Assembly: GCA_002714465.1 (NCBI GenBank)
Contig: PAXL01000046.1
Span: forward strand, 64,797 to 128,796
Source: Gemmatimonadota bacterium
Lineage (GTDB): Bacteria > Latescibacterota > UBA2968
Reading direction: 5' to 3'
Length of the DNA: 64,000 nucleotides
The stretch's first letter is position 1. The number at the start of each line of letters is the position of its first letter. Shown in pieces: positions 1 through 9,600 of the stretch. Position numbers and translations under genes: made by a program. The notes under the pieces were generated by a model. The model made no database searches. It was not told where the DNA came from and worked only from the letters and a program-made list of their open reading frames with translations.

Positions 1-279
1 CAGTTGGATACTTCGATACACTTTATCTTACTGGGGATGGAACGGCATGTCTTCCAGAAGAAGGCCAAAGGGATCTTCGAGGTCCGCTGGCTGCTCGGTA
101 CCGTTGAGGGCGCCACAGCCCTTCGCGTAACTCTCGGCGTAGGTTACTTGTTCAGGTCGCCTTGAACCTCATCCTCCTTACGTTCGCGGTCCTCAACCTA
201 AAGGCGTGTGGGACGGGCGGAACCGAGATCGTCACGTCATACACGATCGACGAGTTCGGCTTCTCCGTCACGATCCCCA
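1..279. other. Left-edge segment, no recognised gene
   Basis: An open frame runs from the window edge to a TGA at 163-165 (54 codons). A second open frame begins with TTG at 162 and ends at 306-308, overlapping the ABC ATPase start. Neither translation is recognisable to me. The tight overlaps would fit the tail of an upstream operon gene, possibly with a frameshift, but this cannot be decided from inside the window. Confidence 0.25.
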
Positions 280-1092
280 TTGGAGGTCACTATATCCACA
301 GATACTGAGCCACAGGGCGCCGAGGTCGTTCGGATCGAGTCTGTTTTCAAGGTTTTCGAGTCAGAACGGGGGCGCGTCGATGCCGTGCACGATGCGAGCC
401 TGATTGTTCGTAGAGGGGAGTTTGTCAGCCTTCTGGGGCCTTCTGGCTGCGGGAAGACGACTCTGCTTCGGATGGTCGGCGACCTCGAAATACCGACAAA
501 CGGCACGATCACGGTAAATGGGCTTACCCCTGCTGTGGCCCGTGAACGGCGTCAGGTCGGTGCGGTATTTCAGAAGCCGGCGCTTCTCGAATGGCGGTCG
601 GTGCTGGACAACGTCAAGCTGCCCGGAGAAGTCTTTGGAGACGAGGCGGTGATCGATCGCGCCGAAGAGATGATCGGAAAGGTCGGGCTGAACGGGTTCG
701 AAGCAGCATACCCTCGCGAACTTTCAGGCGGCATGCAGTCCCGAGTTTCTATCGCGCGCGCTCTGACCCACAGACCGAACGTTCTCCTGATGGACGAGCC
801 CTTCGGCGCTCTAGACGAGATCACGAGGGAGCGTCTTCAGATCGAGCTGCTCAGCATTTGGCGGGAGACGCAGGCGGCTGTCCTGTTCGTGACGCACAGC
901 ATACCTGAGGCCTTGCTACTGTCGGACCGGGTGGTTGTGATGTCACCTCGTCCAGGGCGGATAGTGGAAGATCTGAAGGTGCCGTTCAGGAGGCCACGAC
1001 AGGGTGATCTTCGCGAAGAGCCGGAGTTCGTACGCCTTGAGGGACGACTACGTAACCGGCTGAATGAAGATTATGATCGGGGTACTACTTGA
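280..1092 (+). CDS. ABC transporter ATP-binding protein, NitT/TauT/ThiZ type
   Basis: Cytoplasmic ATPase of a three-part importer for a small organic solute. Visible motifs are Walker A GPSGCGKTT, the signature LSGGMQSRVSIARAL, Walker B VLLMDEP with D-loop GALD, and the H-loop VTHS, all in the usual spacing. The length of about 270 aa fits the SsuB/TauB/ThiZ family. The start is uncertain: ATG at 208 adds a low-complexity head rich in Arg and Ser that does not look like the family. I prefer TTG at 280, although a GGAGG lies just inside that start. The stop overlaps the start of the IolC-like kinase (TTGA). The matching permease and binding protein are on the opposite strand at 2101-3855, so this subunit is probably their partner. 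That is inferred from family and proximity. Confidence 0.88.
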   Translation: MEVTISTDTEPQGAEVVRIESVFKVFESERGRVDAVHDASLIVRRGEFVSLLGPSGCGKTTLLRMVGDLEIPTNGTITVNGLTPAVARERRQVGAVFQKPALLEWRSVLDNVKLPGEVFGDEAVIDRAEEMIGKVGLNGFEAAYPRELSGGMQSRVSIARALTHRPNVLLMDEPFGALDEITRERLQIELLSIWRETQAAVLFVTHSIPEALLLSDRVVVMSPRPGRIVEDLKVPFRRPRQGDLREEPEFVRLEGRLRNRLNEDYDRGTT

Positions 1093-2099
1093 TCGACTCG
1101 CTCCACATGGGACGATCCTGTATCGATCTGTACAGCAACGACATCGGGGCTGCCTTCTTCGACATCAAGAGTTTCTCTGCCTATGTCGGTGGCTCACCCA
1201 CGAACATAAGTGTCGGCGCTCGGCGCTTGGGACGGCAAACCGCGCTACTGACTGCGATAGGGGATGATCCGGTTGGGGAATTCGTTATGAAGTTTCTGGA
1301 TGAGGAAGGTGTCGACACCCGGTGTATTGCGACCAAACCAGGTCGTCGCACCAGTGCTGCTGCGCTCGCGATCGAGCCTCCAGATCGGTTTCCCTTGATC
1401 TACTATAGAGAGAACTGTGCTGATGCAGCGTTGACGATTGACGATGTCGATGCGAGTCCGATCAGGGATGCAGACGTCTTCCAGTTTGCAGGGACGAACC
1501 TGAGTATCGAACCCTGTCGAACAGCGACCCTCTACGCTGCGGAAGTCGCACACAAAGCGGCGAAAACCGTTGTTTTGGACTTAGATCTTAGGGCTGATCA
1601 GTGGGCGGACCTGAGGTCTTTCGGGGTTGCGATCCGTTCGTCTCTACACAACGTGGATATCGTCCTAGGCACTGCGGATGAGGTCCGTGCAGCCGGCCTG
1701 AAAGACCCAGGCCGGCTGTCTGTTTCACACTCACAGGTATCGGATGCGAGAGTCGAAGGGGACATCGAGCGGGCCGTTCAGGGTCTCATGGGTTTGGGAC
1801 CGACCGCTGTGGTCGAAAAGACCGGGCCAGAAGGTGCTCGCGTTTATGAACGACGGGGCGTGAGCTCTGATGTCCGGACAGCTGAAGGGTTTCCGGTGGA
1901 CATCCTGAATGTGCTCGGCGCTGGGGACGCCTTTGGCGCAGGGTTCATCTACGGGCTGGCTGAAGGCTGGGATCTACAGAGGTGCGCCCGTTTCGGAAAC
2001 GCCTGCGGAGCGATTGTTGTCACGAGACACGGATGCTCGGTCTCGATGCCGACACTTGAGGAAGTCGAGGCGTTCGTCGAAGAACGGGGAGGTCTTTAG
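1089..2099 (+). CDS. PfkB-family sugar kinase, IolC-like (5-dehydro-2-deoxygluconokinase type)
   Basis: Predicted ATP-dependent sugar kinase of the ribokinase/PfkB fold, 336 aa. The N-terminal strand (MGRSCIDLY) and the substrate-site motif YVGGSPTNISVGARRLG resemble IolC, which phosphorylates 5-dehydro-2-deoxygluconate in myo-inositol catabolism. The C-terminal PfkB signature VLGAGDAFGAGF carries the catalytic Asp at about residue 280. It starts with TTG and overlaps the ABC ATPase stop by 4 bases, so the two are translationally coupled. Its stop lies one base from the convergent binding-protein gene. No other inositol genes are adjacent, so the substrate may be a related keto-deoxy sugar acid imported by the neighbouring transporter. 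Family is sure; substrate is not. Confidence 0.85.
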   Translation: MIDSLHMGRSCIDLYSNDIGAAFFDIKSFSAYVGGSPTNISVGARRLGRQTALLTAIGDDPVGEFVMKFLDEEGVDTRCIATKPGRRTSAAALAIEPPDRFPLIYYRENCADAALTIDDVDASPIRDADVFQFAGTNLSIEPCRTATLYAAEVAHKAAKTVVLDLDLRADQWADLRSFGVAIRSSLHNVDIVLGTADEVRAAGLKDPGRLSVSHSQVSDARVEGDIERAVQGLMGLGPTAVVEKTGPEGARVYERRGVSSDVRTAEGFPVDILNVLGAGDAFGAGFIYGLAEGWDLQRCARFGNACGAIVVTRHGCSVSMPTLEEVEAFVEERGGL

Positions 2100-2100
2100 G

Positions 2101-3057
2101 CTACCGGTAGTCGTTCGTGAACAGGGTAGATATGTCGACTTTTCTCTCAATCATCCCAAGGTCGAAGAGGATGTCCTGTGTGGAGGTCCAGCGTTCCGCG
2201 TTCTGGGCACCGAAGCCGTTCTGGGCGACGTCTTCGCTCTGCAGGATCGGGATCAGCTGTCTCAGATTTGCTTCATTGAACGCACGATTGCTCTCCGGTC
2301 TCTCTGCCATGTAGGCGTCGGTGGCCTCAGAGGCGTTTTCGATCGCGTAGACCCATCCTTCTAGGCTTGCCTTGAGAAATTGTCGAACGACCTCCGGGTT
2401 CTTGGCTAGGTAGGTTTGATTCACGATAATGTTGGTGCTGTAGGGGTCGATCCCGTAGTCGGATAGTGCGATCCTGTTGACCTTCTCGCCCCTCAACTCG
2501 ACAGTGACAGGTTGATCCTCTGTGTAGCCGAGCATCGCATCGACCTGATCTGCAAGGAGTGGCGCTGGACTCGATTCGGTCATACCCATAAGCTGGATCG
2601 TATCTTCCGCGATCCCGAGCTTCTTGAGCAACGCCTGGAACTCGCGGTGCTTCGTCCCACCGATATTTACGCCTACCCGTCTTCCGACGAGTTGAGACGG
2701 CTCCGTCAGGCCCTTCGGCGCGAGTGAATAGACTACCACGGGAGAGTGCTGATTAATCACCGCTAGCGACACGACTGGAATTCCTTTGCTTCTTGCCATG
2801 ACGGTCGCGGACCCGCTGGAGACGCCTACCTTGTATGTCCCGTTCCCGACAAGCTGTGCGGTGGTCGGGGCGCCACTTCCCTCCAGAATCGTGACTTCCA
2901 GTCCGGCGTTCGAGTAATACCCCTTGGCTGCGGCAACAAAGAAGCCTGCGTGCTCCATTTGCGCTTTCCAGTCGAGAAGAAGTTCTATTCTCTGCTTACC
3001 TGGTTCGGGAGCCGAGCAGGCTGTGAAACAGATCAACAGGATGAGAAGACGTTTCAT
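2101..3057 (-). CDS. ABC substrate-binding lipoprotein, NMT1/THI5-like
   Basis: Periplasmic solute-binding protein of 318 aa that would deliver ligand to the permease encoded just upstream on the same strand. The N-terminus is a short lipoprotein signal ending in FTAC, with the lipidated Cys at about residue 14. The mature part opens with the typical family pattern LLDWKAQMEHAGFFVAAAKG, followed by GYYSNAGLEV and the hinge segment VGRRVGVNIGGT. This resembles the ThiY/THI5 family, whose best-known members bind thiamin pyrimidine precursors, but close relatives bind other small molecules. ATG at 3057 has an AGGA about 8 bases upstream. The ligand is not deducible; the kinase and lectin neighbours hint at something sugar-related. 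Confidence 0.88.
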   Translation of the reverse strand: MKRLLILLICFTACSAPEPGKQRIELLLDWKAQMEHAGFFVAAAKGYYSNAGLEVTILEGSGAPTTAQLVGNGTYKVGVSSGSATVMARSKGIPVVSLAVINQHSPVVVYSLAPKGLTEPSQLVGRRVGVNIGGTKHREFQALLKKLGIAEDTIQLMGMTESSPAPLLADQVDAMLGYTEDQPVTVELRGEKVNRIALSDYGIDPYSTNIIVNQTYLAKNPEVVRQFLKASLEGWVYAIENASEATDAYMAERPESNRAFNEANLRQLIPILQSEDVAQNGFGAQNAERWTSTQDILFDLGMIERKVDISTLFTNDYR

Positions 3058-3066
3058 TCTAAGGTC

Positions 3067-3855
3067 CTAACGATTCAAAGTGTCGAAGGAGCCACCCCAT
3101 CTTTTGAGGGCGCTTCGTTCGATTCGCTCCACGATTAGATAAAGGGACGTGCCCATCGCCCCAAGGACGATTAATGCGGCAAAAACGAGATCGGTTGACA
3201 GTTCTGAATTTGCGAGACGTACGAGGTGACCCAATCCCGCGCTGGCCCCTACAAATTCGCCCACAACCGCGCCGATGACGCTCAGCGTGACGCACATCTT
3301 TAGCGCAGCAAAGATGTAAGGCACGGCGTTTGGAATTCTGACCTGTGTGAATACTTGACGCGGGGTTGCGGAAAGAGAACGCATAAGGTCGAGGATGAGC
3401 GGATCGACGGTGATCAGGCCTCTTGTAGTGTTCACCACGACGGGAAAGAACGATATCAGCCCGGCGATCACGACTTTGGGAAGGATACCGAAGCCGAACC
3501 AGACGACGAACACAGGTGCCAGTGCTTCCTTCGGGAAGGTCTGAGATGAGATGACGATGGGGGAAAGCGCTTTCTCGATCGTCCGGGAACGAGCCATCGC
3601 GAGCGCGACGGTGATCCCTGTCGAAGCCCCCAGCAGAAAACCCAGCACGGCTTCTATCAATGTGACCTGAGCGTGGCGGAGTAGAAGGGGGATTGAAGAG
3701 CCAAGTTTTGCGAAGATCACGGTGGGAGCGGGAAGGATGAAGTCGGCGATGTCGAGGGTACGAACAGCTGCTTCCCAAATACACAGCATAAGGAGGATAA
3801 AGCAAACGGGGACGGCGTAGTCCTCGACCGCCTTACGTAGGAATCGACTGATCAC
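3067..3855 (-). CDS. ABC transporter permease, NitT/TauT/ThiX type
   Basis: Inner-membrane permease of 262 aa with about six hydrophobic segments. The cytoplasmic coupling (EAA) loop region reads approximately LMRSLSATPRQVFTQVRIPN, where it would contact the ATPase. Length and hydrophobic pattern match SsuC/TauC/ThiX permeases. The start is GTG at 3855, which overlaps the stop of the lectin-like gene (GTGA), so translation is probably coupled. Nine bases separate its stop from the binding-protein ATG. The ATPase subunit is not in this operon but is encoded convergently at 280-1092. Confidence 0.88.
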   Translation of the reverse strand: MISRFLRKAVEDYAVPVCFILLMLCIWEAAVRTLDIADFILPAPTVIFAKLGSSIPLLLRHAQVTLIEAVLGFLLGASTGITVALAMARSRTIEKALSPIVISSQTFPKEALAPVFVVWFGFGILPKVVIAGLISFFPVVVNTTRGLITVDPLILDLMRSLSATPRQVFTQVRIPNAVPYIFAALKMCVTLSVIGAVVGEFVGASAGLGHLVRLANSELSTDLVFAALIVLGAMGTSLYLIVERIERSALKRWGGSFDTLNR

Positions 3856-4226
3856 GCGTCGAACAGGATGATCTGGGCGCTCAAGGATCCTGCCTGGTTG
3901 TGATAATCAGGGACCTCGTTCATGCAAAGCCAGAGGGCGCCTTCGAAGGGGGAGTAGAAATCGAAGTAATTCCCTACCGCTATTGCTGCCGAGTCCCCGA
4001 TCCGCCCGACTAGGCACGCAACGTTTGCCCCTGGGACTAGGTAATTCTCATCCGCGATTCGCCCCTCGATCCCATCTGCCCCACACCAGACAATCGTCGC
4101 GGGACGGCTCTCGGGTGACCAGAGGCCCTCGGCAGCAATGATGACGCGCTGATCTTCCTTGACCTGGAGATACATCTCCTGCCAGGTCGCGTTCGGGCGG
4201 ATCGTTTTTGTTATTGTGAGTGGCAT
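3852..4226 (-). CDS. PA-IL (LecA)-like lectin-domain protein
   Basis: Small protein of 124 aa that I compare from memory with the calcium-dependent galactose lectin PA-IL (LecA, about 121 aa). The C-terminal stretch CMNEVPDYHNQAGSLSAQII parallels the LecA loop containing NDVPGTY and NNSGSFSV, which holds most calcium and sugar ligands. Here the first Asp is replaced by Glu, one residue is missing in the loop, and the second Asn is Gln, so sugar or calcium binding may be altered. There is no signal peptide, as in LecA itself. It is the first gene of an operon with an ABC permease and binding protein, an unusual place for such a lectin. Domain call is moderately strong; function is open. Confidence 0.65.
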   Translation of the reverse strand: MPLTITKTIRPNATWQEMYLQVKEDQRVIIAAEGLWSPESRPATIVWCGADGIEGRIADENYLVPGANVACLVGRIGDSAAIAVGNYFDFYSPFEGALWLCMNEVPDYHNQAGSLSAQIILFDA

Positions 4227-4300
4227 GCCTGTTCTTCCTCGCTCTAGCGCGCAAAATACCCGGGGGGCTTTGGACTGTCAACCCATTGAACTCAAAAGCG

Positions 4301-4329
4301 TTGACTACCAAATCAGGCTGACCTACTTT
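4301..4329 (+). promoter_or_regulatory. Putative sigma-70 promoter of the bactofilin gene
   Basis: TTGACT at 4301-4306 and TACTTT at 4324-4329 are separated by 17 bases. The pair lies 60 bases upstream of the bactofilin ATG, in the divergent gap shared with the lectin gene. Confidence 0.4.
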
Positions 4330-4388
4330 GCATTCTTATCGATAACAATAACTTAGGTGCATCTTAACGTCCTCTGATAGGTCGGGTA

Positions 4389-4826
4389 ATGCAGTCAAAG
4401 AGCAAATTCAAGAAACTGAAGATGAGTCCCAATGGTAAGGGTATCAACACGGTAATCGGTCGCGGTTCGGTCTCAGAAGGCCGATTCAGGGTGGATACCG
4501 GAATCCGTGTGGATGGCGTGCTGAAAGGGGAGCTAATCTCTTCCGGGACGCTGATCGTCGGGGAGTCGGGCGTGATCGAAGCTGATGTGAAGGTTAACGA
4601 TGCGCTGGTCAGCGGTCGGATTGTCGGTACGCTCGAGGCCGAAGATAAGGTCCATCTGCAGGCTCTGTCGGCATTTGTTGGGCGTATCAAGACCAGAACG
4701 CTGATCGTCGAAGAGGGCGCGATCTTCAAGGCTGAGTGCGACGCAGGTGGTGAGATCCAGGTAACTGAGTCGGAAGAGCCTCGCGAAGTTGCCAATCAGC
4801 AGCAGTCAGGAACCGGACAAGTTTGA
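4389..4826 (+). CDS. Bactofilin (polymer-forming cytoskeletal protein)
   Basis: A 145 aa protein with the bactofilin (DUF583) right-handed beta-helix core. The central region alternates short hydrophobic strands and turns (VDGVLKGELISSGTLIVGES, then SGRIVGTLEAEDKVHL and KTRTLIVEEGAIFKAEC). Flanking tails are polar and probably disordered, as usual. Bactofilins assemble into nucleotide-independent filaments at the membrane and organise cell shape, stalks or chromosome-segregation factors. ATG at 4389 is preceded by the promoter at 4301. A strong terminator follows at 4971. The next two genes encode single-pass membrane proteins with cytoplasmic coiled coils, plausible partners or anchors. Confidence 0.92.
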   Translation: MQSKSKFKKLKMSPNGKGINTVIGRGSVSEGRFRVDTGIRVDGVLKGELISSGTLIVGESGVIEADVKVNDALVSGRIVGTLEAEDKVHLQALSAFVGRIKTRTLIVEEGAIFKAECDAGGEIQVTESEEPREVANQQQSGTGQV

Positions 4827-4970
4827 GGGCCAGGCTCTCAAGGAAACCCAGCGAAGCAGCGAGGTTCGAGAGTAGATCAAGGAATTGAAAGAGCAGTAGA
4901 GCGGGACAAAGATCTGTCGGAGCAGATAGAGAAAGCGTCCAAATAGATCGAAACGATATAGTTTTTGGAG

Positions 4971-5005
4971 CGGGCACGCCGGTTTTCCGGGGTGCCCGTT
5001 TTTTG
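4971..5005 (+). terminator. Rho-independent terminator after bactofilin
   Basis: An 11-base stem (GGGCACGCCGG pairing with CCGGGGTGCCC, one G-T or mismatch) with a TTTT loop is followed by a run of six T. The 144 bases between the bactofilin stop and this hairpin hold no convincing gene. Downstream, 5006-5228 holds only an unsupported 44-codon frame from ATG 5075. Confidence 0.85.
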
Positions 5006-5228
5006 TGTCTAATAAAACGTTACAAGGAATGAGACACGTAAAATACCAGAAAGATCTCAACGCGCGGATAAACAATGACTTACGGTCAAAAAAGGGTAGT
5101 GGCACGTGTCTTGCCTGCCATAAGTCCTGAAAGTGTAGCCCGTGTTCTTTTGAGTCTGCTGGGGCTGATATTGTCTCCTGGTTCACTCACCACCCTGGGT
5201 CAAACAGGCCTAAAGAAAAGAGGAAGAC

Positions 5229-5564
5229 ATGGATTGGGTCTATGAAACGCTCATTGTCGGGTGTCTCGCGTATGCAGGTGCCATCGTCATCGATTACGTG
5301 AATTACAGGGACGGTATAACCCCGCGGATCCAGCGTATTGAAAGAGGTGTGGTTGATATCGGACTGGACTTCGTATCTGAGGAAGAAGCGGCGGAAAAGG
5401 CTAGGTCGCGAGTCCACAGGCTTCGGACCGAGGTCGATGAGTTGCGTCGGCAGAAGACGACATTCTACAGCAGGTTGGTTTGCGAGCGGGAGCGGAAGCA
5501 AAAGTTGGAAATGGCCGTGTTCAGGAAGCGCCTCAAACGCAAAGAGCCTTTGAGTTCTGCCTAG
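5229..5564 (+). CDS. Membrane-anchored coiled-coil protein of unknown function
   Basis: A 111 aa protein that I cannot assign to a family. Residues about 4-24 form one transmembrane helix (LIVGCLAYAGAIVIDYV). The rest is a charged helical region with heptad-like spacing (EEEAAEKARSRVHRLRTEVD, then RKQKLEMAVFRKRLKRKE), predicted to be a cytoplasmic coiled coil ending in a basic patch. ATG at 5229 has GAGGAAG about 6 bases upstream. It is followed after 19 bases by a second protein of the same architecture. With bactofilin just upstream, a role as membrane adaptor of the filament is possible but only inferred. Confidence 0.7.
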   Translation: MDWVYETLIVGCLAYAGAIVIDYVNYRDGITPRIQRIERGVVDIGLDFVSEEEAAEKARSRVHRLRTEVDELRRQKTTFYSRLVCERERKQKLEMAVFRKRLKRKEPLSSA

Positions 5565-5583
5565 CGTGGATGTGGAGGGCGAC

Positions 5584-5955
5584 ATGTACTTTGAAGCGAT
5601 GACATTGGTGATGCTGGGACTCGTAATTGCACTGAAGTATGGCGCGGTGAGTCGGATCGTCAAACTAAATCAGAAGTTTCGAGACGCGGAGAATATGTCC
5701 ACGCGTCACGAGTCGTTCCTTGAGCGCAAACGGGGCGAGCGAAAGGTGGCAGAACGGGAGGAGACGAACCTGACAGGTCAGCAGGTTGGGCTTGAGTCAG
5801 AGATGAAGCGGCTGGATGAGGAGTGGGCGGAGCTGAAGAAAGCGAACATCGAAGCTTGGAAGGAACTCCTAAAGGGCAACACCGATTCGGAGGACGAACT
5901 GCTAAAGTCTACCGGACTCTCTGACGAGGAGGAGGGGGAGATCTCGAAGAACTGA
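5584..5955 (+). CDS. Membrane-anchored coiled-coil protein with acidic tail
   Basis: A 123 aa protein of unknown family. Residues 3-20 are a hydrophobic helix (AMTLVMLGLVIALKYG), followed by a long charged helix with coiled-coil character (ERKRGERKVAEREETNL, then SEMKRLDEEWAELKKA) and an acidic tail rich in Glu and Asp. ATG at 5584 is preferred over GTG at 5566 because GGAGGG lies 4-5 bases upstream of it. It forms a pair with the preceding gene and resembles, in layout only, the protein at 62784-63092. The stop is 52 bases from the convergent queC stop. Confidence 0.7.
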   Translation: MYFEAMTLVMLGLVIALKYGAVSRIVKLNQKFRDAENMSTRHESFLERKRGERKVAEREETNLTGQQVGLESEMKRLDEEWAELKKANIEAWKELLKGNTDSEDELLKSTGLSDEEEGEISKN

Positions 5956-6007
5956 GGACGGAAGTCTTGACTCATAGGAAGGGACGGGCCGAAAGGGTTA
6001 TCCCGCA

Positions 6008-6679
6008 CTATGCGTTTTGGTAAGTGATCGGATCTTGTCGGCCGGTCTTTTCAAACGCGCGAAGCCGCAGTGCACAGCTGTCGCAGGTGCCGCACGCCTT
6101 GTCTTCTCTCGCATAGCAGGACCAGGTAAGGTGGAGTGGTGCTTTGAGCTCGGTTCCCAAGGTTACGATTCCGGGCTTGTCGAGAGCAATCAGGGGTGCC
6201 TCGATCTTTATGTTGCCGTCACGGGTGCCGTTACAAACGGCCGCATCGAAAGCCCGAACGAAGGCCTCTGTGCAATCAGGGTATCCGGAGCTGTCTTCCT
6301 GAACGACTCCGATGTAGACGGCCTCGGCTTCGATCGTTTCCGCCCAAGAGACACCGAGCGCGAGCAGGTGTGCGTTTCGGAATGGCACATATGTAATCGG
6401 TAAGTGATCGGAATTGAGGTCCGCATCGGGTATGGGGATATTGGAATCCGTCAGGGCCGATCCGCCAATCTGGGCGAGAAAAGCCATGTCGACGATTAGG
6501 CGGCTCCTCGATGCGACACCATAGTGGTTGGCAATGTCGAGGAAGGCCTGGTGCTCTCTATGCTGAGTGCGTTGGCCGTACTGAAGGTGCAGAAGGGCGA
6601 GATCGTGCTCCCGAGCGGCGACCGCGGCGGTGACACAGCTGTCGAGACCGCCGCTCAAGAGTATGACTGCTTTGGACAT
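6008..6679 (-). CDS. queC: 7-cyano-7-deazaguanine synthase QueC
   Basis: Makes preQ0 from 7-carboxy-7-deazaguanine, ammonia and ATP, for queuosine in tRNA or for deazaguanine DNA modification. The 223 aa length is standard. The PP-loop ATP-pyrophosphatase motif LLSGGLDSCVT is at residues 7-17. The zinc site near the C-terminus has four Cys at about residues 188, 196, 199 and 202 (CGTCDSC preceded by a Cys eight residues earlier). Its ATG overlaps the stop of the RND pump gene by one base, so it is the distal gene of that transcript. No queD, queE or queF is in the window. Confidence 0.97.
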   Translation of the reverse strand: MSKAVILLSGGLDSCVTAAVAAREHDLALLHLQYGQRTQHREHQAFLDIANHYGVASRSRLIVDMAFLAQIGGSALTDSNIPIPDADLNSDHLPITYVPFRNAHLLALGVSWAETIEAEAVYIGVVQEDSSGYPDCTEAFVRAFDAAVCNGTRDGNIKIEAPLIALDKPGIVTLGTELKAPLHLTWSCYAREDKACGTCDSCALRLRAFEKTGRQDPITYQNA

Positions 6680-9600
6680 CAGCTCGCGGCTTTTGCCGAC
6701 GAGGAGTATCGTGCTGTCGCGATCGTCCGCTTGATCCAGAAGCTGAGGTCGTCCATCAGGCTGTAAACCGTTGGCAGCAGAATCAGTGTCAGAATGGTCG
6801 ATGCGAAGAGACCGGAGATGACGACAAGTCCGATCGGTCCCCAGCGTCGGGCGTTGCCTTCAGCTTGACCGTATATCATTGGGATGACGAGTGGTGCGAG
6901 CCCCAAGATCGTCGTTGTGGCGGTCATCAGGATCGGTCTTAGACGGTCCTTGCCGCCTTGGATGATCGCGAATCTCCTAGGAAGACCTTCCCGCCTATAC
7001 CTGTTGATGTGGTCTACGAACACGATCCCGTTATTCACGACGATACCGAACAAAATCAGTAATCCGTATGAGGCGTTACTGTCCATCGTTACGTTGAAAG
7101 AGTAGAGTCCTACCGCCACACCGATAAAGGCAAACCCGATCGTGAACATGATCGTGAACGGGTGAACGTAGGACTCGAAGAGGGAAGCCATGATGATGTA
7201 AATCAGGAGTGCCGCGAAGAGCATCGTGAAGTTTCCCTCGTTCTGCTCCTGTTGCATCCACCGGAAGCTCCTGTCCATCTGCCAGGTGTATCCTCTCGGA
7301 AGCGGTACGGAGTTCATGCGACGCATCATCTGCATGCCAGCTCGGAACTTTGCGGATTCCTCCGTGTTGGCAAAGATAGTCACGGTGGACATGCGGTCAT
7401 CCCTTCGGATCGTGTTCGGTCCTTTCGCGTAGTTGAAATCCGCGAGGCTCGAGAAAGAGACCAGTTCTCCCTGATCGCTTTCGAACTGCGCGTTCATTAG
7501 CTGGTCTAGCGTGGCTCTATCTTCCTCGCGGAGCTGAACGGTGATGTCGATCTCGCTGTCGTCAGTCTTGAACTTACTGTTTCCTCGTGTGCCCAACGCT
7601 GTAGCGATTGTTGTTGCGATCTGGCGTGGCGAGAGCCCCAGGCGCTGCGCCCTTTGACGGTTAACAGAAACCCTAATCTCCTCAGTGCCGCTCTCTAGGC
7701 TCGACTCCACGTCGTGCACACCAGTAAGCCCGTGCATGTTCAACTCTACATCCTCGGCGATCATGTTGAGAATGTCTTGGCTGCGTCCCTTGATTTCGAC
7801 ACCGACTCCGGTAGAGCTGGAACCCCAAGATCGTCCGGTCTTAAACCGGACCCCGGGTATGTCCTTGGGAAGCACCGCGGCAACCTTGCGTTTTACCTGA
7901 TCAGTCGTCCACTGTCCCTGCTCTGCGTCGACCAAGTAGAGCGTCAGTCTGTTGCTGCGCCGATTGCTGAAGCGGGAACTGATCGCCTTGATGTCCATAT
8001 CCTTCTTCATGGGGAGAAGGATCTCTTCACATTTTTGGAACAGATCGAGCGCGGCCGCTGTGTCATAGTTGCGTGGCACCTCCACCGTGAATGTGACTCT
8101 GCGCGACGGTTGCCAGCGGTAGGGTGACTTCTCAATCAAGCCGTAGACGTGGAAACCGGCAGCCAGGATCAAACACGCTAAGGCTACTGTGGTCCAGCGG
8201 TATCGAAGTGTGACTCTGATGACTCTCTCGTAGAACCCTTTGAGACCGAGCCTCCGGAACCTCAGGATAAGGGCTGCGGGTGTCAGAAATCCTGCGGCAA
8301 GGCCTGCCCAAGCCGGCCACTCGAGACTGCCAAAACCTGCCAGAACCCAGGTTACGCCGTCGATCAACCAAGTTGTTGTCTCCCCAGCTCCTTTGATCGA
8401 TACGCCCCAGGCGATCATGCAAAAGGCGCCGGCGGCCAGTAATGATTTCAGGAATCGATCGATTCGCTCGCTTCCCTCGGCGAATGCACGCGAAGCTGCG
8501 AGGGGAACGATTGTGAGGGCGACGACGAGCGAGGCCATCACTGAGATGACGACCGTTATGGCGAAGTCACGCATAAACATGGTGCTACGTGAGTCTGTGA
8601 TGAAGATCATTGGAACGAACACACAAATCGTTGTGAGCGAAGCTGCTACAACAGGGAGCCCGATCTCTCGGGCTCCCTGAATGGCGGCTTGAAAGGCGGA
8701 GATCCCGGTGTCATACCGTTTTCGGAAGATGTTCTCCAGAGCCACCACCGCTGGGTCGACGAGCATACCGATCGCGACCATCATTCCCATCATAGAGATG
8801 AGATTCAGCGTGATGGTTGCCTCCGCAAACTGACGGAAGAGATACATGATCACGAAGACGCACAAAACGGACACGGGAATCGCTGCGCCGATGATGACTG
8901 TGCTTCTGAAGTTTCGGAGGAACACGAAGATCACGCCGATTGCGAGCAGGCCACCCATGATGGCTGACTGGGCGAGACTCGAGATGCCCTTGGTCACGTC
9001 GGTCGCCCTGTCACGGATCAACTGCATTTTCAAACGTTCAGCGCCGACCTCTTCGATGATGGCTGTGAGCTCGGCATTAACCAGGGCGGAGGTCGTCACC
9101 ATGTTCGCCATCGATGCCTTGCGGACCTCCAAGGTAACTGCCGGACGGCCATCGAGTCGCTCAAACCGTTTCTTTTCCGGGTAGTCGTAGGTGACGGAGG
9201 CCACGTCCTGTACCTCTATCTCATCCGAAAGAGGTAAGCGTCGGATGTCATCGACGCGCTCGAACTCCCCCATGGCTCTGACGGCGATGCGCTTGCCGCC
9301 ATCGCTCACGTATCCCGCGGAAATGTTGGTGTTGTTGTTGCGGATCGTGTTGTTGAGCCGGCGCATGTCCAGACCGTGAGCGTTCATGCTGTTCTGGTCA
9401 ACCTGGACGAGCAGAGCACGTTCATCCAGACCCTCCAGCTCGACGCTCCCGACGCCATCCAGACGCTGGAGCCGTGGGTGTATAATCTGCTTGTATACAC
9501 TGGCCAATTCGTCTTGATTCTCTCCCGCCCAGGTGACCGAATACTCTAGGATTGGCCAGTCCTCAGTGTTCCAACGCCGGATCTCGATGCGTTCGACATC

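Noticed and set aside
4827..4970. Coiled-coil-like readings in two frames after the bactofilin stop
   Set aside because: Stops interrupt every frame and no start or ribosome site is present; composition alone is not enough.
5075..5230. 44-codon plus-strand frame from ATG 5075 with a hydrophobic middle
   Set aside because: No ribosome site, and its end overlaps the start of a better gene at 5229.
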